From Tethya wilhelma (taxonomy: Eukaryota > Porifera > Demospongiae > Tethyida > Tethyidae), in NCBI GenBank assembly GCA_964030475.1, contig CAXIPT010000079.1, positions 1-64,000 of the forward strand: 64,000 nt of DNA. The letters run 5' to 3'. The notes beneath the pieces were generated by a model. It worked only from the letters and a program-made list of their open reading frames with translations, was not told the origin of the DNA and did no database searches. Shown here one piece after another: positions 11,345-21,645 of this stretch. The position numbers and the translations under genes are program-made. The first letter of the stretch is position 1; each line of letters starts with the position of its first letter.

Positions 11345-11875
11345 AGTTCTTTTTTCTTATTTTTTGAGTGGAGACATAAACTGGCTACTCAATGTCATAG
11401 CTAGGCTACTAACACAATAATGAGATGCAAAAATGTGGGTAAAGTTCAAGGTGAAGCTTGTAAATTCAACATTAATTTCCTGTTTCAGCATGGTCATTGT
11501 GAATGTGTGCACATGGTTTCTATAGTTACAGAGTCAAACCACGACTGTGCACAATGTGTATGATTATGTTTTTGAGTGTTGAATTGACCAGCCCACCCTG
11601 TTGAGGTGTTTCCGTGGGGGACACGCTGGTCATGTGACCCTTAGTGTTCGGTCTTGCGTCAGTAGCTCTTTCGGCCATTGTGAGCACATGGTTTGTAGTT
11701 GAGGGATTAAATCTCACCTGTGTGCTCACTGTGATGTGTGTGATCATGGTAGTGGGTGGAGTTGATGGGCTGACCCTGTGCTAGGTCTAATCCTTCCCAA
11801 CACATACAAAACTCGTTAAGGTAATGATATTCAATATGCATGTTTGAATACAAGCTATAGCTTGTAGAATTACAA
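11345..11875 (-). repeat. Conserved 0.5-kb unit block with small ORF, copy 1
   Basis: This block is repeated at 20131-20695, 32735-33281, 42548-43045, 56309-56790 (inverted) and truncated at 25880-26160. On the receptor-sense strand each full copy holds an ORF of 67-73 codons starting MITHITVSTQ and continuing TNHVLTMAERATD (here 11747-11526). The ORF is intact in all five full copies with few substitutions. No domain is recognised. It could be an unknown exon or short gene, or passenger DNA kept similar by recent duplication. Confidence 0.6.
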
Positions 11876-12900
11876 CAAGTATAGTAAAAATTTCATAAAA
11901 ATTAGCAGTGTAGGAATGGGCAGTGCTGCAAAAAGAAAGGAAACAAGGCTGGGACTTTAAATTTCGGCACATGACTACTTCATTTTCATTTTCGATTCCT
12001 CATGTATCCAGTCATATAAAATAAATATTGATATGGTTCAAACAATGCTACATGTACATGTCCATTGATATTATAATAATTGTAGAATCATGATTAAAAT
12101 TCTGATTCCAATTAAGTCTTAGAAGGTATACAGGCAACCTATGTGAGCTTGGAAAACTTTGAAAATGAAGTAGTCATGTGCCGAAATTTAAAGTCCCAGC
12201 CTTGTTTCCTTTCTTTTTGCAGCACTGCCCATTCCTACACTGCTAATTTTTATGAAATTTTTACTATACTTGTTTGTTCCCTTTTTTCAACACTAAGGTG
12301 CTCAACTGAAATGGAGTATAAGCTATTAGAGACTGGTCAGTCTCTACAAAAAGCATGAGCTACTGCTTTCAAGTACACTGGATGCGCATGCGCATAATAT
12401 GCATGCAAACCACGTGGTCTGTTGACGACCTTTACCTACATCAAGATGGCTACGTGCAAGTACAGTATTTTATATCAGAGTTTTTAAAATGCCTAGATTT
12501 TGTTTGTTATATAGCTTTTAGGCACCAAGCGAGTATAAAAGGACGTAGTTCGGATGAAGTCAAGTTGCACTGTACAGTTAAAGCTGGCTGAATGCCTTTT
12601 GTTTGTCTGGAAATCGCGTTCAAGTTTGTCAGTTAGGAAGGAAGGAAGGAAGGAAGGAAGGAAGGAAGAAGAAAACAAAATTGCACTGTTCTGGCTTCCC
12701 GCCAGCGCTCTCTCCAGAGTGCTCTAGAAAGTTTCTGTGAGTTTTGTTGATGCATGCACTTAGAAAACTATCCAAGGGAGGCTTTAATCCATGTCTGAAG
12801 GCTTAGCTGTCATTCTCTGAAAGTTTATGAGCATAAACATTTTGTATTGTGTCTATGGGACAGTCGGCCATTCCTACTATACGTACTACCGTACGTATGA
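11876..12900 (-). mobile_element. Helitron-like element, complete copy (1025 bases)
   Basis: Flanks are A11875 and T12901. The homologous site at 33281/33282 lacks the element and reads ACAA-TATTGG, so insertion was between A and T with no target duplication. Hairpin arms (about 11876-11990 and 12165-12256) share copy-specific sequence (AAAGTCCCAGCC and its complement). A (GGAA)n tract at 12637-12668 replaces the (TACG)n tract of other copies, marking a subfamily with copies 43165 and 54788. Confidence 0.8.
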
Positions 12901-13495
12901 TATTGGTTTGTTCTTGTAATGCATATTGATTGAGTCACCTGTGCTCAGTAAGTCCAGAAAGAGTAATGCTCTGGGGCATGGAAAACAGTACACGAATACC
13001 AAATAAACTTTGCTACTTGCTAGTAAGTGATTCGCCAGCATATGCTTATTGTTTTCACGTTGGCAGCTGGATTTCATGGGTTAATAATTCTTAGAGTACA
13101 TTATTATTTTTTATTATAATTATACTGATTTTAGAAGAATCCCCAAGTGCCCAACTCCCTGCTGAATCAAGTTCTTATGAATCCAGGGTGGACACAAATT
13201 CTTGTCACACAATTACATTTGTCCATTAGTGGTGTATATATAGAGATTCTAAGTAAATCAAAATACTATGGCTGCTCCATGGCTCTGTCCAGTCCTCTCT
13301 GAATGACACGTACTGTAGACCACATCATCTCTATTCTCAACAATCTCTGACACAAGTTAGGTTGCTACAAGATTTGTTCAAGCCTATACATTACATAAAG
13401 CTGAGCTAAGTTTCATACTAGCAATCTTAATATCCAGGGAGTGTTAGATTACTGTTTACTATAACAGTTACTTGTCTCTTGGTTGGCCATTATGG
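12901..13495. other. 3' flank of gene B, no gene seen
   Basis: This region is homologous to 33282-33892 downstream of gene F, so it belongs to the duplicated type III unit. No open exon is visible. It may hold the 3' UTR of gene B near 13400-13495. Confidence 0.5.
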
Positions 13496-16354
13496 TCAAC
13501 TTCGTGCTATGCAAACCTCGATGCAATGAGCAATGTCAGGGTTGTCCTCATCAAACAGGCATTGTTTCTCATTCCCACACTCTGGATCATCAAATGAGGC
13601 TATACCAACTGGACAACTTGGGTTCACTTTCACTGAGTACCACTGGACAGTCATAGTAGGAGCTGATGCTACCCAATCTTGTATGAACTGTACCAGCTCT
13701 GTGTCGTAGTGTGTGTGCGTACCAATGATGGAGCTTCTGTAAGTGGTCTGCTCTTTAGAGTGGACACAACTGAACACTCCACCGAGAAGATTCTCTTCTG
13801 GTAAGTTGCAGTGGCATCTTTCTTGAAGGACCTCAAAGAGTTTTGAGTGGATGTTTGTCCTGATTTCTTCAGCCTTGTCAGCCTGAGTGTATTAATTGTA
13901 AGTTTCTATTCTAGAAGTAACATGTACATCATTATACTTACATTCCAAGAGATGCAATCATCAGTACGGCTTATCATGAGTTGAAAATGTTTTGGCGGTG
14001 CTATGTTATGTAAACAGAGCATTACAATCATAACAATAATATTCTTAAAGGAGATTTTTATTTACTTCCAAGAGTTTTTCCGTAAATAACATCATCTAAT
14101 CCCTCTCCATCATCATTCCCAGCAGCCACTTTGAACACGTAAAGGGAGGAAGGCTCGAGATTACAAGCTGTATAGCTCCCACCATTCTCTTGTTCATCTT
14201 TGGCAATGGCTACTCGAATGGTTGTCATGTTCATCACAACTGATTCCAGTGAATCACTGTTGGAAGTCTTAGGACCATAGCTGATGACGTAATGGGTAAT
14301 GAGTCCGTTTCTATGGATACACTCCACACTGTCCCAAGATATGGTGACACTGGTGGAGGTGGAGGTGATGATGGTGAGGTTTTGAGGGGCTCCAGATGGA
14401 ACTTTGAAAATGAAACATTTGTGTCAGAAATTGGTGCAGAATTAATTTTGTAGTCTAGTCCACATGTATTCAGAACAATAGTATTGCTGAATTATGTCCA
14501 CATTATTATACCTGTTGAATTGGTTGTGATGTTGTAACTTGTGGTATTGTAGTTCAGAGCATTAAGAATTTTCCTAGCAGTTACATCGCAAGAGTAGACA
14601 CTGTAAGCCTCTAGGTGGTGTAGAGTGGTGGTATAGGGTCCTTCTCCCTCAGCTCTCACTGTCACACTGCCTTCATCTTGAAATGAGCTACACTGTCCAT
14701 CTCTTCCATTCAAGCGACGATAAGACACAACATATTCATCAACTGCCAATCCTCCTTCTGGTTGGTTCCAGGTGACTTGGACTGATGTGATGTTAGCTAG
14801 TTCAACTACTGAAGTAATCTCAGGAGGTAGAACACCTATTTTTGGGGGGAATTTTGTCAATGATATCATAGCTATAGTCTGAAAAGCTGATAAAATTAAT
14901 ATGAACATTTTCTACCTGTTGTTGATACTTGAATTCCAGAAAGACTCGATCCTCTGATTGCAGCAAAAAAATAGTGATGGTTTGGCCTATTAGTCAAAGC
15001 AACACTTATCTCATACACTGCCCATGGAATCACTTCTGTCAGTTGATACTCAGTGGAGTCAGTATCAGCAGTAGTTATCGTTAAATTTGGTGATTGACCA
15101 CAACTTGTTTGTTCCCCGAGAGGACATACTCTATATTGGATCTCATATCCATTAAACAATTGGGAGACAATTGAACTGTTGCTAACTCTCCAAGAAATTA
15201 GTATGTCTCCAGTAGTGGGAGATTGCATTGCAGAACCACTATCTTGATCTATGATATTATCTTTATTGTGTATACATGATTAATTAAAGTGAATAGCTTA
15301 TACATTAATTTAAAATTAATTATACTGAAGCATTAAATTTTAATCAATACCTAATATAGTGATGTTAGCAGAAACAGGTCTTGTTGTCCTATCATTAGTC
15401 ACACTGACTCCATACACTCCTGAGAGTCTTCCTCTCACTGTCAGGATGTTGTCATAGTTTCCATCTCTGTATGTCCCACCATTTAACCTGTCAGGCACTA
15501 CAGTCTGTGATTGTGTGTAGTGCTCACGGTCTCCAAGAGATGAGACGTCAACTCCATCTCTTGTCCAAGTGACAACTGTAGCTGGTCCTCCAGTGGTTCT
15601 GAAGATGAGGGTGAACTCCACTGGGTCTTCACTCACTAGAGAGAACTGGATAGTACTGGGAGAGCCAGGTAATAGGGAACCTGTGAGTTGCATAGAGAAC
15701 TATGTACTATTAATTCAGGCTTATCCCCAAAAGATTACTATCTCACCATCATTGCTCCTTAAATTTGAATAGACTCCTATGTACTTGGTTGTCTCCACTC
15801 CATTAGAGTCAGGAATCTCACATCTCCAGATTCCATTGATAATATTAAGTCGGCTATTATCAGCTGCTCTATTACGAAAGACATAAACTGTCTGTCCATG
15901 TCGTGTGATTCCAGCTATGAAAGTAGGTCGATCAACTTGTCGAGAAACATAATTCGATGTGTGAGCAAATCTCCAACTTCCAACACCACTTGGAACAATG
16001 CCAGTGTATGTTTCAATTGTTGAAGTGAAATGTGTACAGCAGGTGGCACTATTGGTAGTACTACACTTCAGTCCTTCCATTAGATTCATTCCATCAGGAT
16101 CAATTCCAATATCCTCAGTAGTCACCAGTCCATGGTTAGGGATCACCCTGTCTCCTAGACTGATCCTAATACCATCATCTACAGATTCAGATTATTAAAA
16201 AGTAACTTAAGGCTTTCATTACATGCTTGCCAGACTTAGCTAATTGGGTACATTATAAGCTTAGCTTTAATACCACGTACATACCTTGACTCTCACAACT
16301 GCTGGTGAAGACAACCATTACAATGATAGTGATGATGTGGGCTGAACTGATCAT
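13496..16354 (-). CDS. Receptor-family gene B, secreted type III (SEA-like C-terminus)
   Basis: Exons (from 5'): 16354-16285 signal peptide; 16178-15747 N-terminal Ig-like; 15680-15351 second Ig-like; 15248-14916, 14835-14512 and 14401-14066 FN3 1-3; 14000-13942 linker (HFQLMISRTDDCISWN); 13882-13496 Cys-rich module with stop. These join into one frame of 756 residues. The last module (CHCNLPEENLL, FSCVHSKEQTTYRSS, IQDWVASAPT, NPSCP, HCIEVCIA) resembles SEA-like ends of sponge proteins as I remember them; that identity is not verified. There is no transmembrane segment after it, so the product is probably secreted. The start follows the conserved GAGTGAGCT context. Promoter flank lies at 16381-16545. 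Confidence 0.87.
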
Positions 16355-16380
16355 AGCTCACTCTTTAGTATTCATGCATA

Positions 16381-16545
16381 AAAAGTAGAACAATCAGTCA
16401 GTGAATCAATCTGGCTGCTTTAATATTTGCTTGTACTTAATTGTGGGTGTTGCAATGCATGAAAATTTCCCCACTTCCTGTATTGATTTGCGCATGCGCA
16501 GTAGCTAGCCTGAGCTGATGAGATGGTGACCATTACCATGCAATA
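16381..16545 (-). promoter_or_regulatory. Conserved 5' flank of gene B
   Basis: It contains GCGCATGCGCA at 16490-16500 (NRF1-like palindrome), ACTTCCTG at 16473-16480 (ETS-like) and GAAAATTTCCCC (weak kB-like) at about 16461. It ends about 27 bases before the ATG. The same order is found before genes C, D, F, I and M. The transcription start is not visible by sequence alone. Confidence 0.6.
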
Positions 16546-16549
16546 TGCC

Positions 16550-16650
16550 AACCACAGAATAAAGTGAATCATTGTTGGAAGTCTGACAGCCATAGCTGAT
16601 GAGGTAATGGGTCCATTTCTACCGATGCACTCAATACTGTCCCAACTCAT
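16550..16650 (-). pseudogene. FN3 exon relic
   Basis: On the - strand it reads MSWDSIECIGRNGPIT and then shifts out of frame. It matches the middle of the third FN3 exon but lacks the VPSGAPQNL start and acceptor. Similar relics follow every type I cassette here (37003-37100, 48945-49038, 60324-60563). Confidence 0.65.
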
Positions 16651-16696
16651 TAAATTATCACAAAGTTATAACAATAATCATAGTCAGTATATAAAA

Positions 16697-19671
16697 TCAG
16701 TTTATCTTGGTGATTTCATAAGCTGGACATGTCTCCATTTCTAGCTGACCAGTTGAAGTAGTTGGGACTATCTTGTCTGGCTCTTCATAAATGACTTCTC
16801 CACTGCTTCCTTTAGTCTGCTTTGTTGCTCCTAAAATAGTATATTATTTTATACAACTTCAGCTTGGTGGCATGCACTCAAGGATAATAATTATAAGTAT
16901 TATGTTGTAGATTACCTTTGAATTGCCTCTTTATCTTGTATACCCTTCAATAATAATTATTGCAATTTTAGGTTAAAATTAAGTCACTTGTCAATAATTA
17001 TTATAACTTACGCCAAGGCATTGAAGACTACACTAGTCACCAAAGCTGCTGCCAATATGACTATGACTGCTATCAGTCCAGCGATTGTTGCGGACTGAGA
17101 GTTACGGCTCTGGTCATTGTCACCTAATAGTATAATAAGAGGCAAAAATGGTGTAGAGCAGTACGTATACAAAGAAAGATAAATAATTCCTTGTACTATC
17201 AACTTCAAACGTTTTGTTGACATTGTTGATTGCAATAAGTGCTCTATAACACATACTTGTGTTTATCCATAAAACTAACAATGCTTGCATTATAGCATAT
17301 GGAAACTTGCTTGGCAATCAATAATAAACTGAATATAATATACACATATATTGACATAACACTGCTTGCTAAAATGACAAACACTGTTGCATACCAACCA
17401 TTATTTCTGACAGTAGACACCCTAGCAAATACCCCCACACCAACTTCATTGACAGCTGCTACTTTAAAGAGATGCTCTCTCCTAGGATCAATTCCAGTGG
17501 CTGTGTAGTTCCCTCCTTCCTCTTGGTTTGTGATGTTCACTGTGACATTCATCTGGTTGGTCTCTCCATCTCCTCCCAGACCATAGCTGATGAGGTAATG
17601 AGTGATGAGTCCGTTTCTATGGATACACTCCACACTGTCCCAAGATATGGTCACACTGGTGGAGGTGGAGGTGATGATGGTGAGGTTTTGAGGGGCTCCA
17701 GATGGAACTGAAATTTAGATCCATGATTGCATATAAGTAAAAATGGATGATACATCTAAATCTAGCTATTGCTGACCTGCTGGTTTGGTAGTAAAGTTGA
17801 AACTTGTTGTATTGTACAAAGTCTCTCCATTTATCCTAGCAGTTACATTGCATTGATAAGTGGTCCGTACTTGTAAGTGGAGGGTGGTGGTATAGGGTCC
17901 TTCTCCCTCAGCTCTAACTGTCACACTGCCTTCATCTTGAAATGACCTACACTGTCCATCTCTTCCATTCAAGCGACGATAAGACACAACATATTCATCA
18001 ACTGCCACTCCTCCTTCTGGTTGGTTCCAGGTGACTTGGACTGATGGACCATTAGCTACAATTGATTTAGAAGAAATCTCAGGAGCCAAAATACCTATAA
18101 TATTATATAGAATTATTTTTTACCCAAACTTATAGTCTGTATAATATTATAATATTAAAAATTATAACAATATTACACTATTAATTTTAATAATGACCTA
18201 GTGTTGTAACTGTGAAGATTGGTGACACAATTGACCCAGGTAGTGTGTGTATCACTGAAGAGATGTCAGTTGTTTGGAAATTGTAACTAGCTGAAGTCAC
18301 TCTGAATTCAGATGTTGTCCAAATGCTGCTGGTCAAATTGTAGCTATTGGTGGTGATACCACGTATCAGCATTGGGTTGCCACATTGACCACTCCAATAG
18401 TCACACACAGTGTATGTAAGCTGTAACTGTGACAGTCAATGATGGTAGTGTAGGACTACCCAAGGTCCATGACAAGCTGATTCTCGTAAGATCTTCAGAT
18501 GATGTAAGAGTTCCACTTAGAGTAATGCTCACTGAAGAAGGATCTGCATAATGTACATGCAGCATATATTCCGATGTACTTCAAATAATGTAAACTTAAT
18601 ATGTAAAACAGTGCCATGCATATATACCTGTCACCGTCAGAGGGTTAGGATTGATAATTGTTGTCCTATCATTAGTCACACTGACTCCATACACTCCTGA
18701 GAGTCTTCCTCTCACTGTCAGGATGTTGGAGTAGTCCCCAGCTGTGAATACATCTTCCTCTATATCATCAATAGTGACCACACGTGAATGCACTGTCTGT
18801 GACTGTGTGTAGTGATCACGGTCTCCAAGAGATGAGGTGTCAACTCCATCTCTTGTCCAAGTGACAACTGTAGCTGGTCCTCCAGTGGTTCTGAAGGTGA
18901 GGGTGAACTCCACTGGGTCTTCTCTCTCTAGAGAGAACTGGATAGAACCATTAGCTGACAAGGAGCCTGTGGTATACAGTAGAGAATTACTATAATAATT
19001 TTGTAAACATGATTATTTTTTCACCATCACTGCTTGTTAAACTAGAATATATTCCTATGTATTTGGTCCTCTTCACTCCATTAGAGTCAGGAATCTCACA
19101 TCTCCAGATTCCATTTAGTGCATTATTATTATCAGCTGCTCTATTACGAAAGACATAAACTGCCTGTCCACTTCATGTGATTCCAATAATAAAGGTAGGT
19201 TGATGAATTTGTCGAGGAACATTAGTCACAGTGTGTGCAAATCTCCAACTTCCAACACCACTTGGATCCCAGCCATCTCTCACACGATGAGTTTCTGTAC
19301 TAGAATCTGAGCAGCAGCCACTATAGGTAGTACTACATTTCAGTCCCACCATTAGATTTGTTCCATTAGGATCAACTCCAATATCCTCAGTAGTCACCAG
19401 TCCATGGTTAGGGATCACCCTGTCTCCTAGACTGATCCTAATACCATCATCTATAGTGTGATGAAGAGTATGTTTTAACCATGCATTCAAATCAGCTGAG
19501 TCTGGAACGTATGTACTTGGTTGTAATGAAAACCCATAGTATAAAGTCCTTTTAAATAATTTGAGTACATTAATTATAAGATTAGCTTTAATATTACTTA
19601 CCTTGGCTCTCACAACTGCTGGTGAAGACAGTCACTACAATGATTGTGATGATGTTGGCTGAACTGATCAT
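16697..19671 (-). pseudogene. Receptor gene C, type I, broken by stop and deletion
   Basis: Exons: 19671-19602 leader; 19450-19025 N-terminal Ig-like; 18966-18628 second Ig-like; 18543-18198 FN3-1 (DPSSVSITLS type); 18094-17777 FN3-2; 17707-17399 FN3-3; 17123-17012 TM (ATIAGLIAVIVILAAALVTS); 16944-16916 juxtamembrane (VYKIKRQFK); 16830-16697 tail with VIYEEP and AYEI. Two lesions: TGA at 19175-19173, where paralogs have CGA (IT-R-SGQ), and an 8-base deletion near 18415 in FN3-1 relative to gene M. Adding 8 bases restores a 696-residue frame apart from the stop. Splice sites are intact, so decay is recent. Closest relative in the window is gene M. Confidence 0.85.
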
Positions 19672-19699
19672 AGCTCACTCTTTAGCATTCATGCAGGCA

Positions 19700-19857
19700 T
19701 ATAAGAGTAAAACAGTCAAAAAAAATCAATCTTGCCGCATGCTTGCTTGTACTTGTGGGTGTGGCAATGCATGGAAATTTCTCCACTTCCTGTATTGATT
19801 TGCACATGCGCAGTAGCTAGCCTGAACTGAGGAGATGGTGTCCATTACCATGCAACA
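19700..19857 (-). promoter_or_regulatory. Conserved 5' flank of gene C
   Basis: Same motif order as before gene B: GGAAATTTCTCC, ACTTCCTG, CACATGCGCAG, then CTGAGGAGATGGTGTCCATT. It lies directly before the leader exon. Confidence 0.55.
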
Positions 19858-19984
19858 AATGAATGCCAACCACAGAATAAAGTGATAGCAGGTATTAATA
19901 ATAATTGCATCAGTCTAAGGGGACTGGATATATCTGTTATATTATGCAACTTTGGACAGAGAGTTTCCATTAGACTTTATTAGC

Positions 19985-20080
19985 TGGCAAGTCCCAAGTC
20001 CATGGAGGCAATCTTTATTGGCTTGGAAGAGAGGTTTATTTCATTGTAGACATGCAGCTTCACTTGATTTGTAGAAGAGT
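19985..20080 (-). pseudogene. Decayed type II tail exon
   Basis: GAAGAGAGGTTTATTTCATTGTAG and nearby words follow the type II tail exon of gene D, but no open frame remains. Confidence 0.5.
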
Positions 20081-20130
20081 AGCTACTGATAATCTGTATA
20101 GAAGTATATTATACTAGTTAAAAGCAACAT

Positions 20131-20695
20131 TAACTGTGTGTCAGTTCTTTTTAAATTGTAACATATCTTCTTTTGTGAATGTAGACATAAACTGGCACCT
20201 TATACTTAACCCACATTTTTGCATTTCATTATAGTGTCAGTAGCCTAGCCATGACATTGGGCATCCACAAGTAGCTCTGAATCTTGTAAAGTTACAACAT
20301 AAGTTTCCTGTTTCAGCATGGCCTCTGTAAATTAATGTGCACATGGTTTCTATAGTTACAGAGTCAACCCACAATGTGCACAATTATGATTTTGAGTGTT
20401 GAATTGACCAGCCCACCCTGTTGAGGTGTTTCCATGGGAGACACGCTAGTCATGTGACACTTGGTGTTCGGTCTTGTGTCAGTAGCTCTTTCGGCCATTG
20501 TGAGCACATGGTTTGTAGTTGAGGGATCAAATCTCCCCTGTGTGCTCACTGTGATGTGTGTGATCATGGTAGTGGGTGGAGTTGATGGGCTGACCCTGTG
20601 CTAGGTCTAATCCTTCCCAACACATACAAAACTCGTTAAGGTAATGATATTCAAATTCATGTTTGAATACAAGCTATAGCTTGTAGAGTTACAAC
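20131..20695 (-). repeat. Conserved 0.5-kb unit block, copy 2
   Basis: It carries the MITHITVSTQ ORF at 20567-20364 (67 codons). It is followed at 20696-20880 by unit DNA shared with 43045-43164 and 44120-44200. Confidence 0.6.
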
Positions 20696-20881
20696 CTTAA
20701 AATGTTTATTGATTAGTCACTGATGCATATAGCTAAGCTAAGCTTCACACAGTGCTATGTCAAACATTAATGATTACTCCCAACAGTTAATTACTGGTGG
20801 CCAATGCAACAATAAGTTAAGGTCAGATGATTGTGTTTATGATACTGAGCATCCATATTGAATTGGGGATCAAGAATAAAT

Positions 20882-20988
20882 TAAAAATAAAGTAGTCATG
20901 TGCCGAAATTGAGACATACCTTGTTCCAATACTTTTTACCACACTGCCCATTCCTACACTCCTTATTTTTTGAAATTTTTACTACCTG
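20882..20988 (+). mobile_element. Helitron-like hairpin-arm fragment
   Basis: A single hairpin arm ends CTACCTG before T20989. The body is absent. Confidence 0.6.
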
Positions 20989-21002
20989 TATCTTACCTGT
21001 AT

Positions 21003-21480
21003 CAGACATTACCTCAAGTATACGTGTCAACTTTGGGATCCGTATACCAACAACCTGATACACAAGATTGAATCAGTACAAAAGTTTGCGTGCTAAGTCT
21101 GTCTAAAACTATGGAATATCAGTTACAAGGACATGCTTAGACTTCTCAACATTCCTTCTCTCTCCACTCACAGGCAATACCTTAAACTCCCAACCATGTA
21201 CAACATTGTACACAATGCAATGTACTTCCCTTCAGGTGTCTTTGTGGCTGATCATATTCTGAATATAATAGTCACTTACGTAATTATGTACATAATACTC
21301 ATAGATTTAATAGACCCTTTGCCCATAGTAGTTACTTATTGTCATTGTTTGTACCTAATGTAATCACTGCATCCATGGAACAATTTACCGCACTCAGTTG
21401 TGAACTTGTGTCTTCTGATACTATTTCTGCCTTTAAAAGTTCATTTACTTTTGTGTCATCTTTCAGAAGACATTTGAACT
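21003..21480 (+). pseudogene. LINE reverse-transcriptase 3' end relic
   Basis: In pieces, + strand translation gives MLRLLNIPSLSTHRQYLK, LPTMYNIVHNA, RPFAH, then SSDTISAFKSSFTFV and FRRHLN. This is the C-terminal end common in non-LTR (CR1/L2-like) polyproteins. Frame breaks are present. A second piece lies at 44255-44400. Confidence 0.65.
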
Positions 21481-21645
21481 AAAATAGTGTTTTTATTTCC
21501 TTAGACACATGTTTTACATTAACATCAATTTTTGTTGTGCTACTCATGTTGTCTCTTGTCATTCAATGGACATAAACTTTCATAGAGAAAAAAACTACAT
21601 GTCACTATCTGTTACATTAAACATTAGTTTTTTGAACTGAGAGTT

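Noticed and set aside
14697..14740. Prokaryotic origin of the window
   Set aside because: Split genes with GT-AG introns, FN3/Ig exons, Helitron-like and Penelope elements show a eukaryote.
15569..15772. Antisense ORFs over second Ig exons (GGPATVV region, complement)
   Set aside because: Shadows of the conserved Ig exon.
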